64,000 bases of DNA from Neoroseomonas eburnea. GTDB lineage: Bacteria > Pseudomonadota > Alphaproteobacteria > Acetobacterales > Acetobacteraceae. The stretch lies in NCBI RefSeq assembly GCF_018129005.1, contig NZ_JAAEDL010000025.1, positions 1-64,000 of the forward strand, in the 5' to 3' direction. The position numbers and the translations under genes are program-made. Position 1 is the stretch's first letter. Every line of letters begins with the position of its first letter. Below the pieces are notes generated by a model, which did no database searches, had not been told where the DNA came from, and worked only from the letters and a program-made list of their open reading frames with translations. This document shows, one piece after another, positions 19,019-26,590 of the stretch.

Positions 19019-19990
19019 TCAGTTCACGGCGATGCGGGCCTCGCGCACCACGCGGGCCCATTTCGTCGATTCGGCGCGAAGGAAGGTGGCGAGTTCCTCC
19101 GGCGTGGAAGACACGCCATCCGCCCCGGCCGCCGCCAGACGGTCTTTCACCGCCTGCTGCGCCAGAGCGTCGCGGATGGCGGCGTTGAAGCGCGCGATCG
19201 CCGGCACCGGCATGCCGGCGGGCGCCATCACCGCGCCCCAGGACGTCGCTTGCGCGTCGGGCAGGCCGATCTCCGCCATCGTCGGCACGTCCGGCAGCAG
19301 GGCGGAGCGGCGCGCACCCGTCACCGCCAGCGCGCGCACCTGCCCGCCACGGATCTGGCCGATGGCGGAGGGGATCTGGTCCAGCATCACCTGCACGGTT
19401 CCCGCGACCAGGTCGTTCAGCGCCGGCGCGCTGCCGCGATACGGCACATGCTGGATCTCCACGCGCGCGGCGAGCTTGAACAGCTCCGGCACCGTGTGCG
19501 TCGATGAACCGGACCCCGCCGAGCCATAGGACAGCGTGCCCGGCCGCGCGCGCACCAGCGCGAGGAAGTCCTGCACCGTCTGCGCCGGCACCTGCGGGTT
19601 CACGATCAGCACGTGGTCCGTCGTGAAGGCCATCGAGACGGGCGCCAGGTCGCGCAGCGGATCGAAGCCGAGATTGGCGTAGAGATGCGGGTTCACCGTG
19701 AGCGTCCCGGTGGTGCCCATCAGGATGGCGCCGCCGTCGGCCGGGCTGCGGACCACGTTCTCCACGCCGATGTTGCCGCCGGCGCCGGCGCGGTTCTCCA
19801 CCACCACGGGCTGGCCCAGGGTCTCCTGCAGCCGTTCCGCGAGCACGCGCGCGACGACGTCCGTCGCGCCGCCGGCCGGGAAGGGCACGACGAAGCGGAT
19901 CGGGCGCGTCGGCGCCCAGGGCGCCTGCGCGCGGGCGACGGTGGGGACCGCCAGGGTGGCGGCGAGAAGCGTGCGGCGCGTGGCTTTCAT
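19019..19990 (-). CDS. Bug-family tripartite tricarboxylate transporter receptor (2)
   Basis: 323 residues with a signal peptide (MKATRRTLLAATLAVPTVARAQ). Bug motifs: RPIRFVVPFPAGGATDVVAR, VVENRAGAGGNIGVENVVRSPADG and IQHVPYRGSAPALNDLVAGTVQVM. It is the last gene of the minus-strand catabolic cluster: only 31 bp separate it from the TIM-barrel gene, so it is probably the receptor bringing in that pathway's substrate or a carboxylate product. No matching permease is in the window. Confidence 0.93.
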   Translation of the reverse strand: MKATRRTLLAATLAVPTVARAQAPWAPTRPIRFVVPFPAGGATDVVARVLAERLQETLGQPVVVENRAGAGGNIGVENVVRSPADGGAILMGTTGTLTVNPHLYANLGFDPLRDLAPVSMAFTTDHVLIVNPQVPAQTVQDFLALVRARPGTLSYGSAGSGSSTHTVPELFKLAARVEIQHVPYRGSAPALNDLVAGTVQVMLDQIPSAIGQIRGGQVRALAVTGARRSALLPDVPTMAEIGLPDAQATSWGAVMAPAGMPVPAIARFNAAIRDALAQQAVKDRLAAAGADGVSSTPEELATFLRAESTKWARVVREARIAVN

Positions 19991-20021
19991 CGAACGTCGT
20001 CCCGATCGTGGTTGTCGTTGT

Positions 20022-20825
20022 TCAGCAGAAGGCGCGGCTGGCCTTGACCTCCCGGATCACCGTCTCCGGGTCCTCTGCCCACCAGCGGTTGGAGAGGATC
20101 TCGACCTCCACGCCGCCCGGCCATCCCGCCGCTTCCGCCATGGCGCGGATCGCGGGGATGTCTATCACGCCCTCGCCCGGCAGGCCGCGGTCGAAGACGA
20201 GGTCGGCGGTCGGCACCTTCCAGTCGCAGACATGGAAACCGGCGATGCGGCCCCTGGCGCGGGCCATCTGCCGCGCGAGGTCGGGGTCCCACCAGACGTG
20301 ATAGACGTCCACGGCCACGCCGGTGCCCTCGCCCAGTTCGTCGCAGAGGTCGAGCGCCTGGCCCAGCGTGGACAGCACCGAGCGGTCCGCGCAGGTCATC
20401 GGGTGCAGCGGTTCCAGCGCGAGGGTGACGCCGGCGGCGCGGGCCTCGGGCAGGATGGCGTGCAGGCCCTCGCGGACGATTTCGCGCGCGGCGGGGAGGT
20501 CCTTCGAGCCCTGCGGCAGGCCGCCGCAGACCATCACCAGGCAGTCCGCGCCGATCGCGTGGGCTTCCTCGATGGCGCGACGATTGTCGTCCAGCGCGGC
20601 GGCGAAGTCGCCCCCGGTGAACATGCCGCCGCGGCACAGGCCGGTGACATTGAGGCCGGCGTCGCGGATGTGACGCGCAGCGGCCTGCGTGCCCATGGCC
20701 TGCAGCACGTCACGCCAGGGGGCGATGCCGGGAATGCCGTGGCGGGCGCAGGCCTCGATGACCTGCGGGAGGGACCAGGGTTTCACGGTGATGGTGTTGA
20801 GGGAGAGCGGGCCGGGGGGCGTCAT
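20022..20825 (-). CDS. Sugar phosphate isomerase/epimerase-type TIM barrel
   Basis: 267-residue AP-endonuclease-2-type TIM barrel (xylose isomerase-like superfamily). Metal-site candidates are visible: LALEPLHPM (Glu), VAVDVYHVWWDPD (Asp, His, Asp), IAGFHVCDW (His) and VEVEILSNRWW (Glu). Relatives act as ketose epimerases, hydroxypyruvate isomerase, inosose dehydratase or 3-keto-sugar enzymes. It sits downstream of the DUF993 gene, separated by 127 bp holding a family A repeat, and 31 bp upstream of a Bug receptor. Its job in the pathway (isomerising or dehydrating an oxidised sugar) is inferred. Confidence 0.85.
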   Translation of the reverse strand: MTPPGPLSLNTITVKPWSLPQVIEACARHGIPGIAPWRDVLQAMGTQAAARHIRDAGLNVTGLCRGGMFTGGDFAAALDDNRRAIEEAHAIGADCLVMVCGGLPQGSKDLPAAREIVREGLHAILPEARAAGVTLALEPLHPMTCADRSVLSTLGQALDLCDELGEGTGVAVDVYHVWWDPDLARQMARARGRIAGFHVCDWKVPTADLVFDRGLPGEGVIDIPAIRAMAEAAGWPGGVEVEILSNRWWAEDPETVIREVKASRAFC

Positions 20826-20839
20826 GCGGCGTGCTCCGC

Positions 20840-20946
20840 GGGCGTCGGAGAGTGGCTTTGCCCTTCTCCGGATTTCTCTCCACCACAGGCCCTTCGGCCT
20901 TTGGCGGGGGAGGTCCGGAGGGGGCAGCGCCGCCTCCGCGTGCCCG
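20840..20946. repeat. Repeat family A, short copy inside an operon
   Basis: GGAGAGTGGCTTTGCCCTTCTCC hairpin, CACAGGCCCTTCGGCCTTTGG hairpin and GGAGGGGGCAGCGCCGCCTCC hairpin. It occupies the gap between the DUF993 and TIM-barrel genes, which are on the same strand; a strong hairpin here could lower expression of the downstream genes or stabilise an mRNA end. Confidence 0.7.
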
Positions 20947-20952
20947 TACCCA

Positions 20953-22116
20953 TCACGCGACCCCGTGCAGCGCGAGCAGCGTGCGCATCCGCGCCGCTGC
21001 CATCTCCGGATCCCGCAGCAGCCCGGCCCTGTCGGCCAGGCGGAACAGATCCGAGAAATGCCGGATCGACCGCGTCGACTGCTGCCCGCCCACCATCACG
21101 AAGTGGTCCTGGTGCCCGTTCAGCCAGGCCATGAACACCACGCCGGTCTTGTAGAAACGCGTCGGCGCCCGGAAGATGTGGCGCGACAGCGGGACGGTCG
21201 GCGCCAGGATGTCGTGGAAGGTGCCGAGGTCGTTGCGCGACAGCGCCGCGAGCGCACCGCCCACCGCCGGCGCGATCGGGTCGAAGATGCCGAGCAGCGC
21301 ATCCGAATGGCCCTGCTCGTCGCCGGCGATCAGTTCCGCGTAGTTGAAGTCGTCGCCGGTGTACATGCGCACGCCGCGGGGCAGGCGGCGGCGCATCGCG
21401 ATCTCCTTCCTGTCGTCCAGAAGCGAGATCTTCACGCCATCGACCTTGTCGGCATGGGCGTGGATGACGGCGAGCGCCGTCTCCATCGCTGCCATGTGGT
21501 CGTGGTTGCCCCAGTAGCCCTCCAGCGCCGGGTCGAACATCTCGCCGAGCCAGTGGATGATCACCGGCTGCCTCACCTGCGACAGGATACGGCCATAGAC
21601 GCGCTCGTAGTCCGCCGGGGAGCGGGCGGCCTTGGCGAGTGCGCGGGAAGCCATGAGGATGATGCGTCCGCCCATCGCCTCGACGGCCTCGCACTGTTCC
21701 TCATAGGCGCGGATGACGTCGTCCACCGTCACCTCCGGGCCGGGGGTGAGGTGGTCGGTGCCGGCGCCGGACGCCATCACCGCGCCCGGCACCTCCTTCA
21801 TCGCGTCGAGCGAACGGCGGATCAGTTCCTGCGCACCGGACCAGTCGAGGCCCATGCCACGCTGCGCCGTGTCCATCGCCTCCGCCACGCCGAGGCCGAG
21901 CGACCAGAGGTATCTCCGGAACGCGATGGTGCGGTCCCAGTCGATCTTCACGTCGAGCCAGGGGTCCTGCTCGACGAGCGGATCGGCCACCACGTGCGCG
22001 GCGGCCAGCGCCACGCGCGGGAAGGGCGGCGTGGCCTTGGGGAAATCGCGCGGGGTGGAGGTGGAGAAGGCCTCCAGCGCGCCATTGCCGTTCGGCAGGT
22101 TGATCGTCGGCATCAT
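20953..22116 (-). CDS. DUF993 family protein (DHDPS-like lyase)
   Basis: 387 residues. I assign it to DUF993, proteins distantly related to dihydrodipicolinate synthase TIM barrels. The putative Schiff-base lysine is K229 in KVDGVKISLLD, and YTGDDFNY/GTDHLTPG segments are characteristic. Two Met codons open the frame (22116 and 22113), after AAGGGAGCAACG. 60 bp separate it from the dehydrogenase gene. No activity is established for the family as far as I know; a retro-aldol or dehydratase reaction on a keto-acid sugar derivative is the natural guess. Confidence 0.82.
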   Translation of the reverse strand: MMPTINLPNGNGALEAFSTSTPRDFPKATPPFPRVALAAAHVVADPLVEQDPWLDVKIDWDRTIAFRRYLWSLGLGVAEAMDTAQRGMGLDWSGAQELIRRSLDAMKEVPGAVMASGAGTDHLTPGPEVTVDDVIRAYEEQCEAVEAMGGRIILMASRALAKAARSPADYERVYGRILSQVRQPVIIHWLGEMFDPALEGYWGNHDHMAAMETALAVIHAHADKVDGVKISLLDDRKEIAMRRRLPRGVRMYTGDDFNYAELIAGDEQGHSDALLGIFDPIAPAVGGALAALSRNDLGTFHDILAPTVPLSRHIFRAPTRFYKTGVVFMAWLNGHQDHFVMVGGQQSTRSIRHFSDLFRLADRAGLLRDPEMAAARMRTLLALHGVA

Positions 22117-22176
22117 CGTTGCTCCCTTGGCGATCCGGTCACGGCCTGCACGCCCATCGGCGTCCCGGTCGTCGGA

Positions 22177-23331
22177 TCACGCCTCCAGCTTCGGCAGGTC
22201 GATCCAGCGGCGCTCGGCCCAGGACTTCAGGCCGGCTTCGGCGAGTTGCACGCCCTTGGCACCGGCCAGCAGGTTCCAGGGATAGTCCGCGCGTTCGCCC
22301 GCGACGTGCTTGAGGAACTCCTCCCACTGCACGCGGAAGCCGTTGGGGAAGTCCTGCGTCGTCGGCACTTCCTGCCAGCCGGCGAAGAAGTCGATGGTCT
22401 GCGGCTGGTCGGGATTCCACACCGGCTTCGGCGTCGCCACGCGCGATTGCGTCCAGCACTTGTGAAGGCCGCAGATCGCGGACCCATGCGTGCCGTCCAC
22501 CTGGAAGGTCACGAGATCATCGCGGCGCACGCGCGTCACCCAGGAGGAGTTGATGTGCGCGACGATCCCGCCTTCGAGCTGGAAGGTGGCATAGGCCGCG
22601 TCGTCGGCATCGGCCTTGTAGGGCCTGCCGTCCTCCCCGATGCGTTCGGGGATGTGCACGGCGCCGAGGCAGGACACCGCCTCCACATTGCCGAACAGAT
22701 TGTCCAGCACGTAGCGCCAGTGACAGAGCATATCGAGGATGATGCCTCCGCCCTCGGCCTTCTTGTAGTTCCAGGAGGGGCGCTGGGCGGGCTGCAGGTC
22801 GCCTTCGAAGACCCAATAGCCGAACTCGCCCTTCACCGAGCAGATGCGGCCGAGGAAGCCGGACTCGATCACCATCTTCAGCTTGCGCAGCCCGGGCAGG
22901 AACAGCTTGTCCTGCACCACGCCGTTCTTGATGCCGGCGGCCTTCGCCAGCCTCGCGACGTCCAGCGCATCGGCCAGCGTGTCGGCGGTCGGCTTCTCGC
23001 AATAGATGTGCTTGCCGGCTTCGATCGCCTTGCGCAGCAGGCCGGCACGCATCTGGGTCGTCGCCGCGTCGAAGAAGATCTCGTCCTTCGGGTCGGCGAG
23101 GCAGGCGTCGAGATCGGTGCTGACCCGCGAAATCCCGTGCGCCTTCGCCAGCACCTCGAGCTTCGCGCGGTTGCGCCCGACGATCACCGGGTCCGGCATG
23201 ATGGTGTCGCCATTGGCGAGCCTCACGCCGCCATCGGCTCGGATCGCCGCGATCGAGCGGATCAGGTGCTGGTTCATCCCCATCCGGCCGGTGACGCCGT
23301 TCATGATGAGGCCGATGCGGCGTTCCGCCAT
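22177..23331 (-). CDS. Gfo/Idh/MocA family oxidoreductase
   Basis: 384 residues from the ATG at 23331 (MAERRIGLIMNGVTGRMG); the longer frame lacks a ribosome site and overlaps the preceding gene. The N-terminal Rossmann domain has GVTGRMG in place of the usual GxGxxG, and CEKPTADT near residue 110 supplies the conserved EKP lysine. The C-terminal alpha/beta domain follows (DMLCHWRYVLDNLFG, with the usual active-site His). Members oxidise sugar hydroxyls (inositol, glucose, 1,5-anhydrosugars) with NAD(P). It starts 13 bp after the upstream lyase gene, so clearly the same operon. Confidence 0.9.
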   Translation of the reverse strand: MAERRIGLIMNGVTGRMGMNQHLIRSIAAIRADGGVRLANGDTIMPDPVIVGRNRAKLEVLAKAHGISRVSTDLDACLADPKDEIFFDAATTQMRAGLLRKAIEAGKHIYCEKPTADTLADALDVARLAKAAGIKNGVVQDKLFLPGLRKLKMVIESGFLGRICSVKGEFGYWVFEGDLQPAQRPSWNYKKAEGGGIILDMLCHWRYVLDNLFGNVEAVSCLGAVHIPERIGEDGRPYKADADDAAYATFQLEGGIVAHINSSWVTRVRRDDLVTFQVDGTHGSAICGLHKCWTQSRVATPKPVWNPDQPQTIDFFAGWQEVPTTQDFPNGFRVQWEEFLKHVAGERADYPWNLLAGAKGVQLAEAGLKSWAERRWIDLPKLEA

Positions 23332-23344
23332 GTGCGCGATGTCC

Positions 23345-24403
23345 TTACGAGAGCCAGCGATGCAGGTTGGTGGCGACGAAGTCGTCATCCGTCAGCAGCG
23401 GATAGCGTTCGGCGACCGCGGTCAGCAGCTCCGCCTGTCCAGGCGAGAGCGATTCACGTTCGTCGAGGCACCAGGTGCCTTCGAGCAGCCCCTGCCGGCG
23501 CAGCACCTCGTGGCAGCCGGCGATGACGCCGTGGAAATCATGCGCCACGTCGAAGACCGCGGCGTTCATCTCCGTCACCGCCGCATCGAGCGCGAGCAGG
23601 TCCGCCGGCACATGGTTCTGCAGCGCGGCCTCGCGGCAGCGGGCCTGCAGTTGCGCCGCCGCGCGCGTCCACACGCTCCAGTGCCCGAGAAGCCCGCCGA
23701 CGATGCGCAACGTGGCCAGCCGCCCTTCATGCGAGAGCCTGAACGGCGTCAGCAGATCCGCGACGATGTGGTCGTCATTGCCGGTGTAGAGCGCGACGCG
23801 CTCCTCCGCCCCCGCTTCCAGCACGCCGCGCAGCACATCGAGCGTCGCATAGCGGTTGAAGGGCGCGATCTTGATCGCGACGACATTCGGGATCGCGGCG
23901 AAACGCCGCCAGAAGGGCGCCGGCAGCGGCAGCCCGCCCACCGCCGGCTGGAGGTAGAAGCCGAAGAGCGGCATCTCGGCCGCGACGGCCGCGCAATGCG
24001 CGACGATCTCGTCCTCGCTTGCGCCCTTCCAGGCGGCCAGCGAGAGCAGCATCGCGTGGTAGCCGAGGCCGCGCGCGATCCGCGCCTCCGCGACCGCCTG
24101 CGCCGTCCTGCCGATCGCGCCGGCCACCAGGATCGGTGCTTCCGCGCGCTCGGCGGCGGCCTCGGCCGCGATGCGCAGCACCGGTTCGTACAGGCCGCGG
24201 TCGCGGATGGCGAACTGCGTCGTGTGCACGCCGACCGCCAGCCCCCCGGCCCCGGCATCGAGGTAGTAGCGCGACAACGCCTTCTGCCGCCGCGCATCCA
24301 GCGCCCGCGACGCGTCCAGCGCCAAGGGGTGCGCCGGGATGGCACAGCCGGCCCTCAGCCGTGCGGCAAGGCCCTCCGGCCAGTCCTGCCAGCGCAGACC
24401 CAC
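23345..24403 (-). CDS. Dihydrodipicolinate synthase-family lyase
   Basis: 352-residue class I aldolase-type TIM barrel. It has the family Schiff-base lysine (K178 in NVVAIKIAPFNRY) and Tyr Y150 in LFGFYLQPAVGG, but is longer than biosynthetic DapA (about 290) and lacks a lysine-pathway context, so it is probably a catabolic aldolase/dehydratase (N-acetylneuraminate lyase, KDG aldolase or similar). The GTG start is well supported by GGGGAGGAAGG five bases upstream. It is the first gene of the catabolic operon, and an 18-bp palindrome lies just before its ribosome site. Confidence 0.85.
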   Translation of the reverse strand: MGLRWQDWPEGLAARLRAGCAIPAHPLALDASRALDARRQKALSRYYLDAGAGGLAVGVHTTQFAIRDRGLYEPVLRIAAEAAAERAEAPILVAGAIGRTAQAVAEARIARGLGYHAMLLSLAAWKGASEDEIVAHCAAVAAEMPLFGFYLQPAVGGLPLPAPFWRRFAAIPNVVAIKIAPFNRYATLDVLRGVLEAGAEERVALYTGNDDHIVADLLTPFRLSHEGRLATLRIVGGLLGHWSVWTRAAAQLQARCREAALQNHVPADLLALDAAVTEMNAAVFDVAHDFHGVIAGCHEVLRRQGLLEGTWCLDERESLSPGQAELLTAVAERYPLLTDDDFVATNLHRWLS

Positions 24404-24419
24404 GCCTTCCTCCCCGATC

Positions 24420-24437
24420 AGTAACTACCTGGTTACT
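24420..24437. promoter_or_regulatory. Operator-like palindrome before catabolic operon
   Basis: AGTAACTACCTGGTTACT: perfect 6-base arms (AGTAAC/GTTACT) around a 6-base centre, A/T-rich against very GC-rich surroundings. It lies 17-34 bases upstream of the GTG of the DHDPS-like gene, directly before the ribosome site, where a bound repressor of GntR, MarR or TetR type would block transcription. The regulator is not identified; no such gene is adjacent. Confidence 0.6.
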
Positions 24438-24535
24438 CTACCGGGGCGCATCCGGGGGTCAAGCCGCTCGTTTCGTCGAAGGCCGAAGCGAAGTCCCGGA
24501 CAATTCCGCTATGGTGACGACATGACGAGGGCCCG

Positions 24536-26521
24536 GTGACGCTGCGCCTCCGCCTTCTCGGCGGCTTCGAGGCCGTGCGGGAGCGCGGGAGGCTGCGCCC
24601 GACGACCCGCAAGGCGGCGGCGCTGCTGGCGCTGCTCGGCCTGCGGCCGGGCATCCCTGTGCCGCGCGCACGCCTCGCCGCCCTCCTCTGGCCGGAGAGC
24701 GGGGAGGCCGCGGCGCGCACCAGCCTGCGCCAGGCGCTGGCGATGCTGCGCAAGGACCTCGGCGAGGGTTCGCCTCTGCCGGTCGCCGAGGGCGACGACC
24801 TGCTGCTGCCGGCCGACCAGGTCGAGAGCGACGTTGCCGCCTTCGAGCGCGCCCTTGCCGACCCATCCCGGCTGGCGGAAGCCGCCGCACTGCATGCGGG
24901 CGAACTCCTCGCCGGCTTCGACGCCGGCAGCGATGCCTTCGAGGATTGGCGCCGCGACGAGGCCGCCCGGCTGCGCGACCGCCTGGCCGCCGCGCTCGGC
25001 GCCGCACTGGCTCAGGCAGGGGGCGCATCGGCCACCACCCTCGCCACCGCGCTGCTCACCGTCGAGCCGGCCGCCGAGGATGCGCATCAGGCGTTGATCC
25101 GCGCGCATCTCGCCGAAGGCGCGCTCGGTGCCGCGATGCGGCAATACGCGAAGTGCCGGGACGCGCTGCAGCGCGAGTTCGGCGTGCCGCCGTCCCCGGC
25201 CACCGAGGAGCTGCGCGCCCGCATTCGCGCCCCGCAGGCCCAGGAAGGCGAGGGCGACGACCGCCCGGCGCTTGCCGTGCTGCCCTTCACGGACCTCTCC
25301 GACGACCCGGCGCATGGCTGGCTGGCGCAGGCCTTCGCGGAAGACCTGACCGCCGCCCTCTCCCGCTTCCGCGTGCTGCACGTCGTCGCTGCCGCCTCCG
25401 TCGCGGCGGCGCACGAACCGGGCGCGCCGATGACCGAGACCGCGACGCGGCTCGGCGCGCGCTACCTGCTCACCGGCAGCCTGCGGCGCGCCGGGACGCA
25501 GGTGCGCCTGACCGCGGACCTGACGGATGTGCGGGAAGGGCGGCACCTGTGGGCGCAGCGCCTCGACCTGCCGGCGGACCGGCTGCCGGCGATCGAGGAT
25601 GAGATGGTCGCGGCCATCGCCGGCACCCTCGCCAAGCGGCTCGAACAGAACCTGGTGCGCGAGGCGCGCCAGCGGCCCGCTGCCGACCTGCGCGCCTGGG
25701 AATGCTGGCTGCGCGGCCTGTTCCTGCTGCGCACCGGCGATGAGGCCCGCGCGCGCGAAGCGGAGGCGCTGTTCCGCCGCGCCCTCGACCTCGACCCAGG
25801 CTTCGCGCGCGCCGAGGCCGGGCTGTCCCTCGTCAACTTCAACGACTGGTCCTGCATGGCCTGGGACCGCTGGACGGAGCGCGAGCACGGCGCCTTCACC
25901 CACGCCCAGCGCGCCGTCGCGCTCGACGAGTCGGACCCGCTCGCGCACATGATCCTCGGCCGGGTCTTCCTCTATCGCCGCGACTTCGACCGCGCGGACC
26001 ACCACCTTGCGCGCGCCGAGGCGCTCAACCCGCACGACGCCGACCTGCAGACGCAGCTCGCGCTCACCCACTGCATGCTCGGGCGGCCGGAGCAGGGGCG
26101 GGATGCCGCGGCGCTCGCGGCCAGGCTGAACCCGTTCCATGACGACTGGTACTTCGCCTATGCGGCGATCCCGGCCTTCTGCCTTGGCGACTACCGCGGT
26201 GCGCTCGCGCTGGCGGACCGCGCGCCGGAGATCGCGACGGACATGGAGGCCTGGCGGGCGGCGGCGCTGGCGCATCTCGGGCGCCTCGATGACGCCGCGG
26301 CGGCGCTGGAACGCTTCCAGGCGCGCTTCCGCGAGCGCATCACCTTCGGGCGCGCTCCGAAGCCGGGAGAGGCGGCGCGCTGGCTCGCGCATGTGAACCC
26401 GTTCCGACGGGCGGAAGATCTGGCACGGCTGATGGACGGCGCGAGAAAGGCAGGGTTGGAAGACGGGGGGAAGAGAACTTCCCCCCGAACCCCCCAACCT
26501 TTTTTGAGACCTGGGGACTGA
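24536..26521 (+). CDS. BTAD-type transcriptional regulator with TPR domain
   Basis: 661 residues from a GTG (VTLRLRLLGGFEAVRERGRLR). Domains: OmpR/SARP-like winged helix (1-85, with RKAAALLALLGLRPG and RTSLRQALAMLRKDL), bacterial transcriptional activation domain (about 90-220, ending MRQYAKCRDALQREFGVPPSPATEEL), a TolB-like/adenylate-cyclase-associated segment (245-370, LAVLPFTDLSDDPAHGWLAQAFAEDL), then TPR repeats (about 380-600). This arrangement is seen in large proteobacterial BTAD regulators. It is divergent from the catabolic operon, so it is a candidate regulator, though BTAD proteins usually bind direct repeats. The last residues (about 643-661) are encoded by a family B repeat. Confidence 0.85.
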   Translation: MTLRLRLLGGFEAVRERGRLRPTTRKAAALLALLGLRPGIPVPRARLAALLWPESGEAAARTSLRQALAMLRKDLGEGSPLPVAEGDDLLLPADQVESDVAAFERALADPSRLAEAAALHAGELLAGFDAGSDAFEDWRRDEAARLRDRLAAALGAALAQAGGASATTLATALLTVEPAAEDAHQALIRAHLAEGALGAAMRQYAKCRDALQREFGVPPSPATEELRARIRAPQAQEGEGDDRPALAVLPFTDLSDDPAHGWLAQAFAEDLTAALSRFRVLHVVAAASVAAAHEPGAPMTETATRLGARYLLTGSLRRAGTQVRLTADLTDVREGRHLWAQRLDLPADRLPAIEDEMVAAIAGTLAKRLEQNLVREARQRPAADLRAWECWLRGLFLLRTGDEARAREAEALFRRALDLDPGFARAEAGLSLVNFNDWSCMAWDRWTEREHGAFTHAQRAVALDESDPLAHMILGRVFLYRRDFDRADHHLARAEALNPHDADLQTQLALTHCMLGRPEQGRDAAALAARLNPFHDDWYFAYAAIPAFCLGDYRGALALADRAPEIATDMEAWRAAALAHLGRLDDAAAALERFQARFRERITFGRAPKPGEAARWLAHVNPFRRAEDLARLMDGARKAGLEDGGKRTSPRTPQPFLRPGD

Positions 26522-26588
26522 CTTCCGCTGTCAGTTCCCAGGTGACAGAGAAGGGAGGGGGTTTGGGGGAGGTTCACCCTCCCCCAAC
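26460..26588. repeat. Repeat family B copy overlapping a gene end
   Basis: GGGGGGAAGAGAACTTCCCCCC hairpin, a CCTTTTTT tract, central CTGGGGACTGAC/GTCAGTTCCCAG hairpin, and a final GGGGGAGGTTCACCCTCCCCC hairpin. The TGA of the BTAD regulator is the TGA inside the central hairpin, so about 60 bp of the element are translated. The convergent TTC38-like gene ends just beyond. Confidence 0.85.
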
Positions 26589-26590
26589 CT

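Noticed and set aside
20689-23526. 945-codon plus-strand frame opposite the catabolic operon
   Set aside because: Antisense shadow running across three well-formed genes and their gaps.
24536-26521. BTAD gene considered as an adenylate cyclase
   Set aside because: The middle segment resembles the TolB-like part found next to cyclase domains, but no class III cyclase catalytic domain is present.
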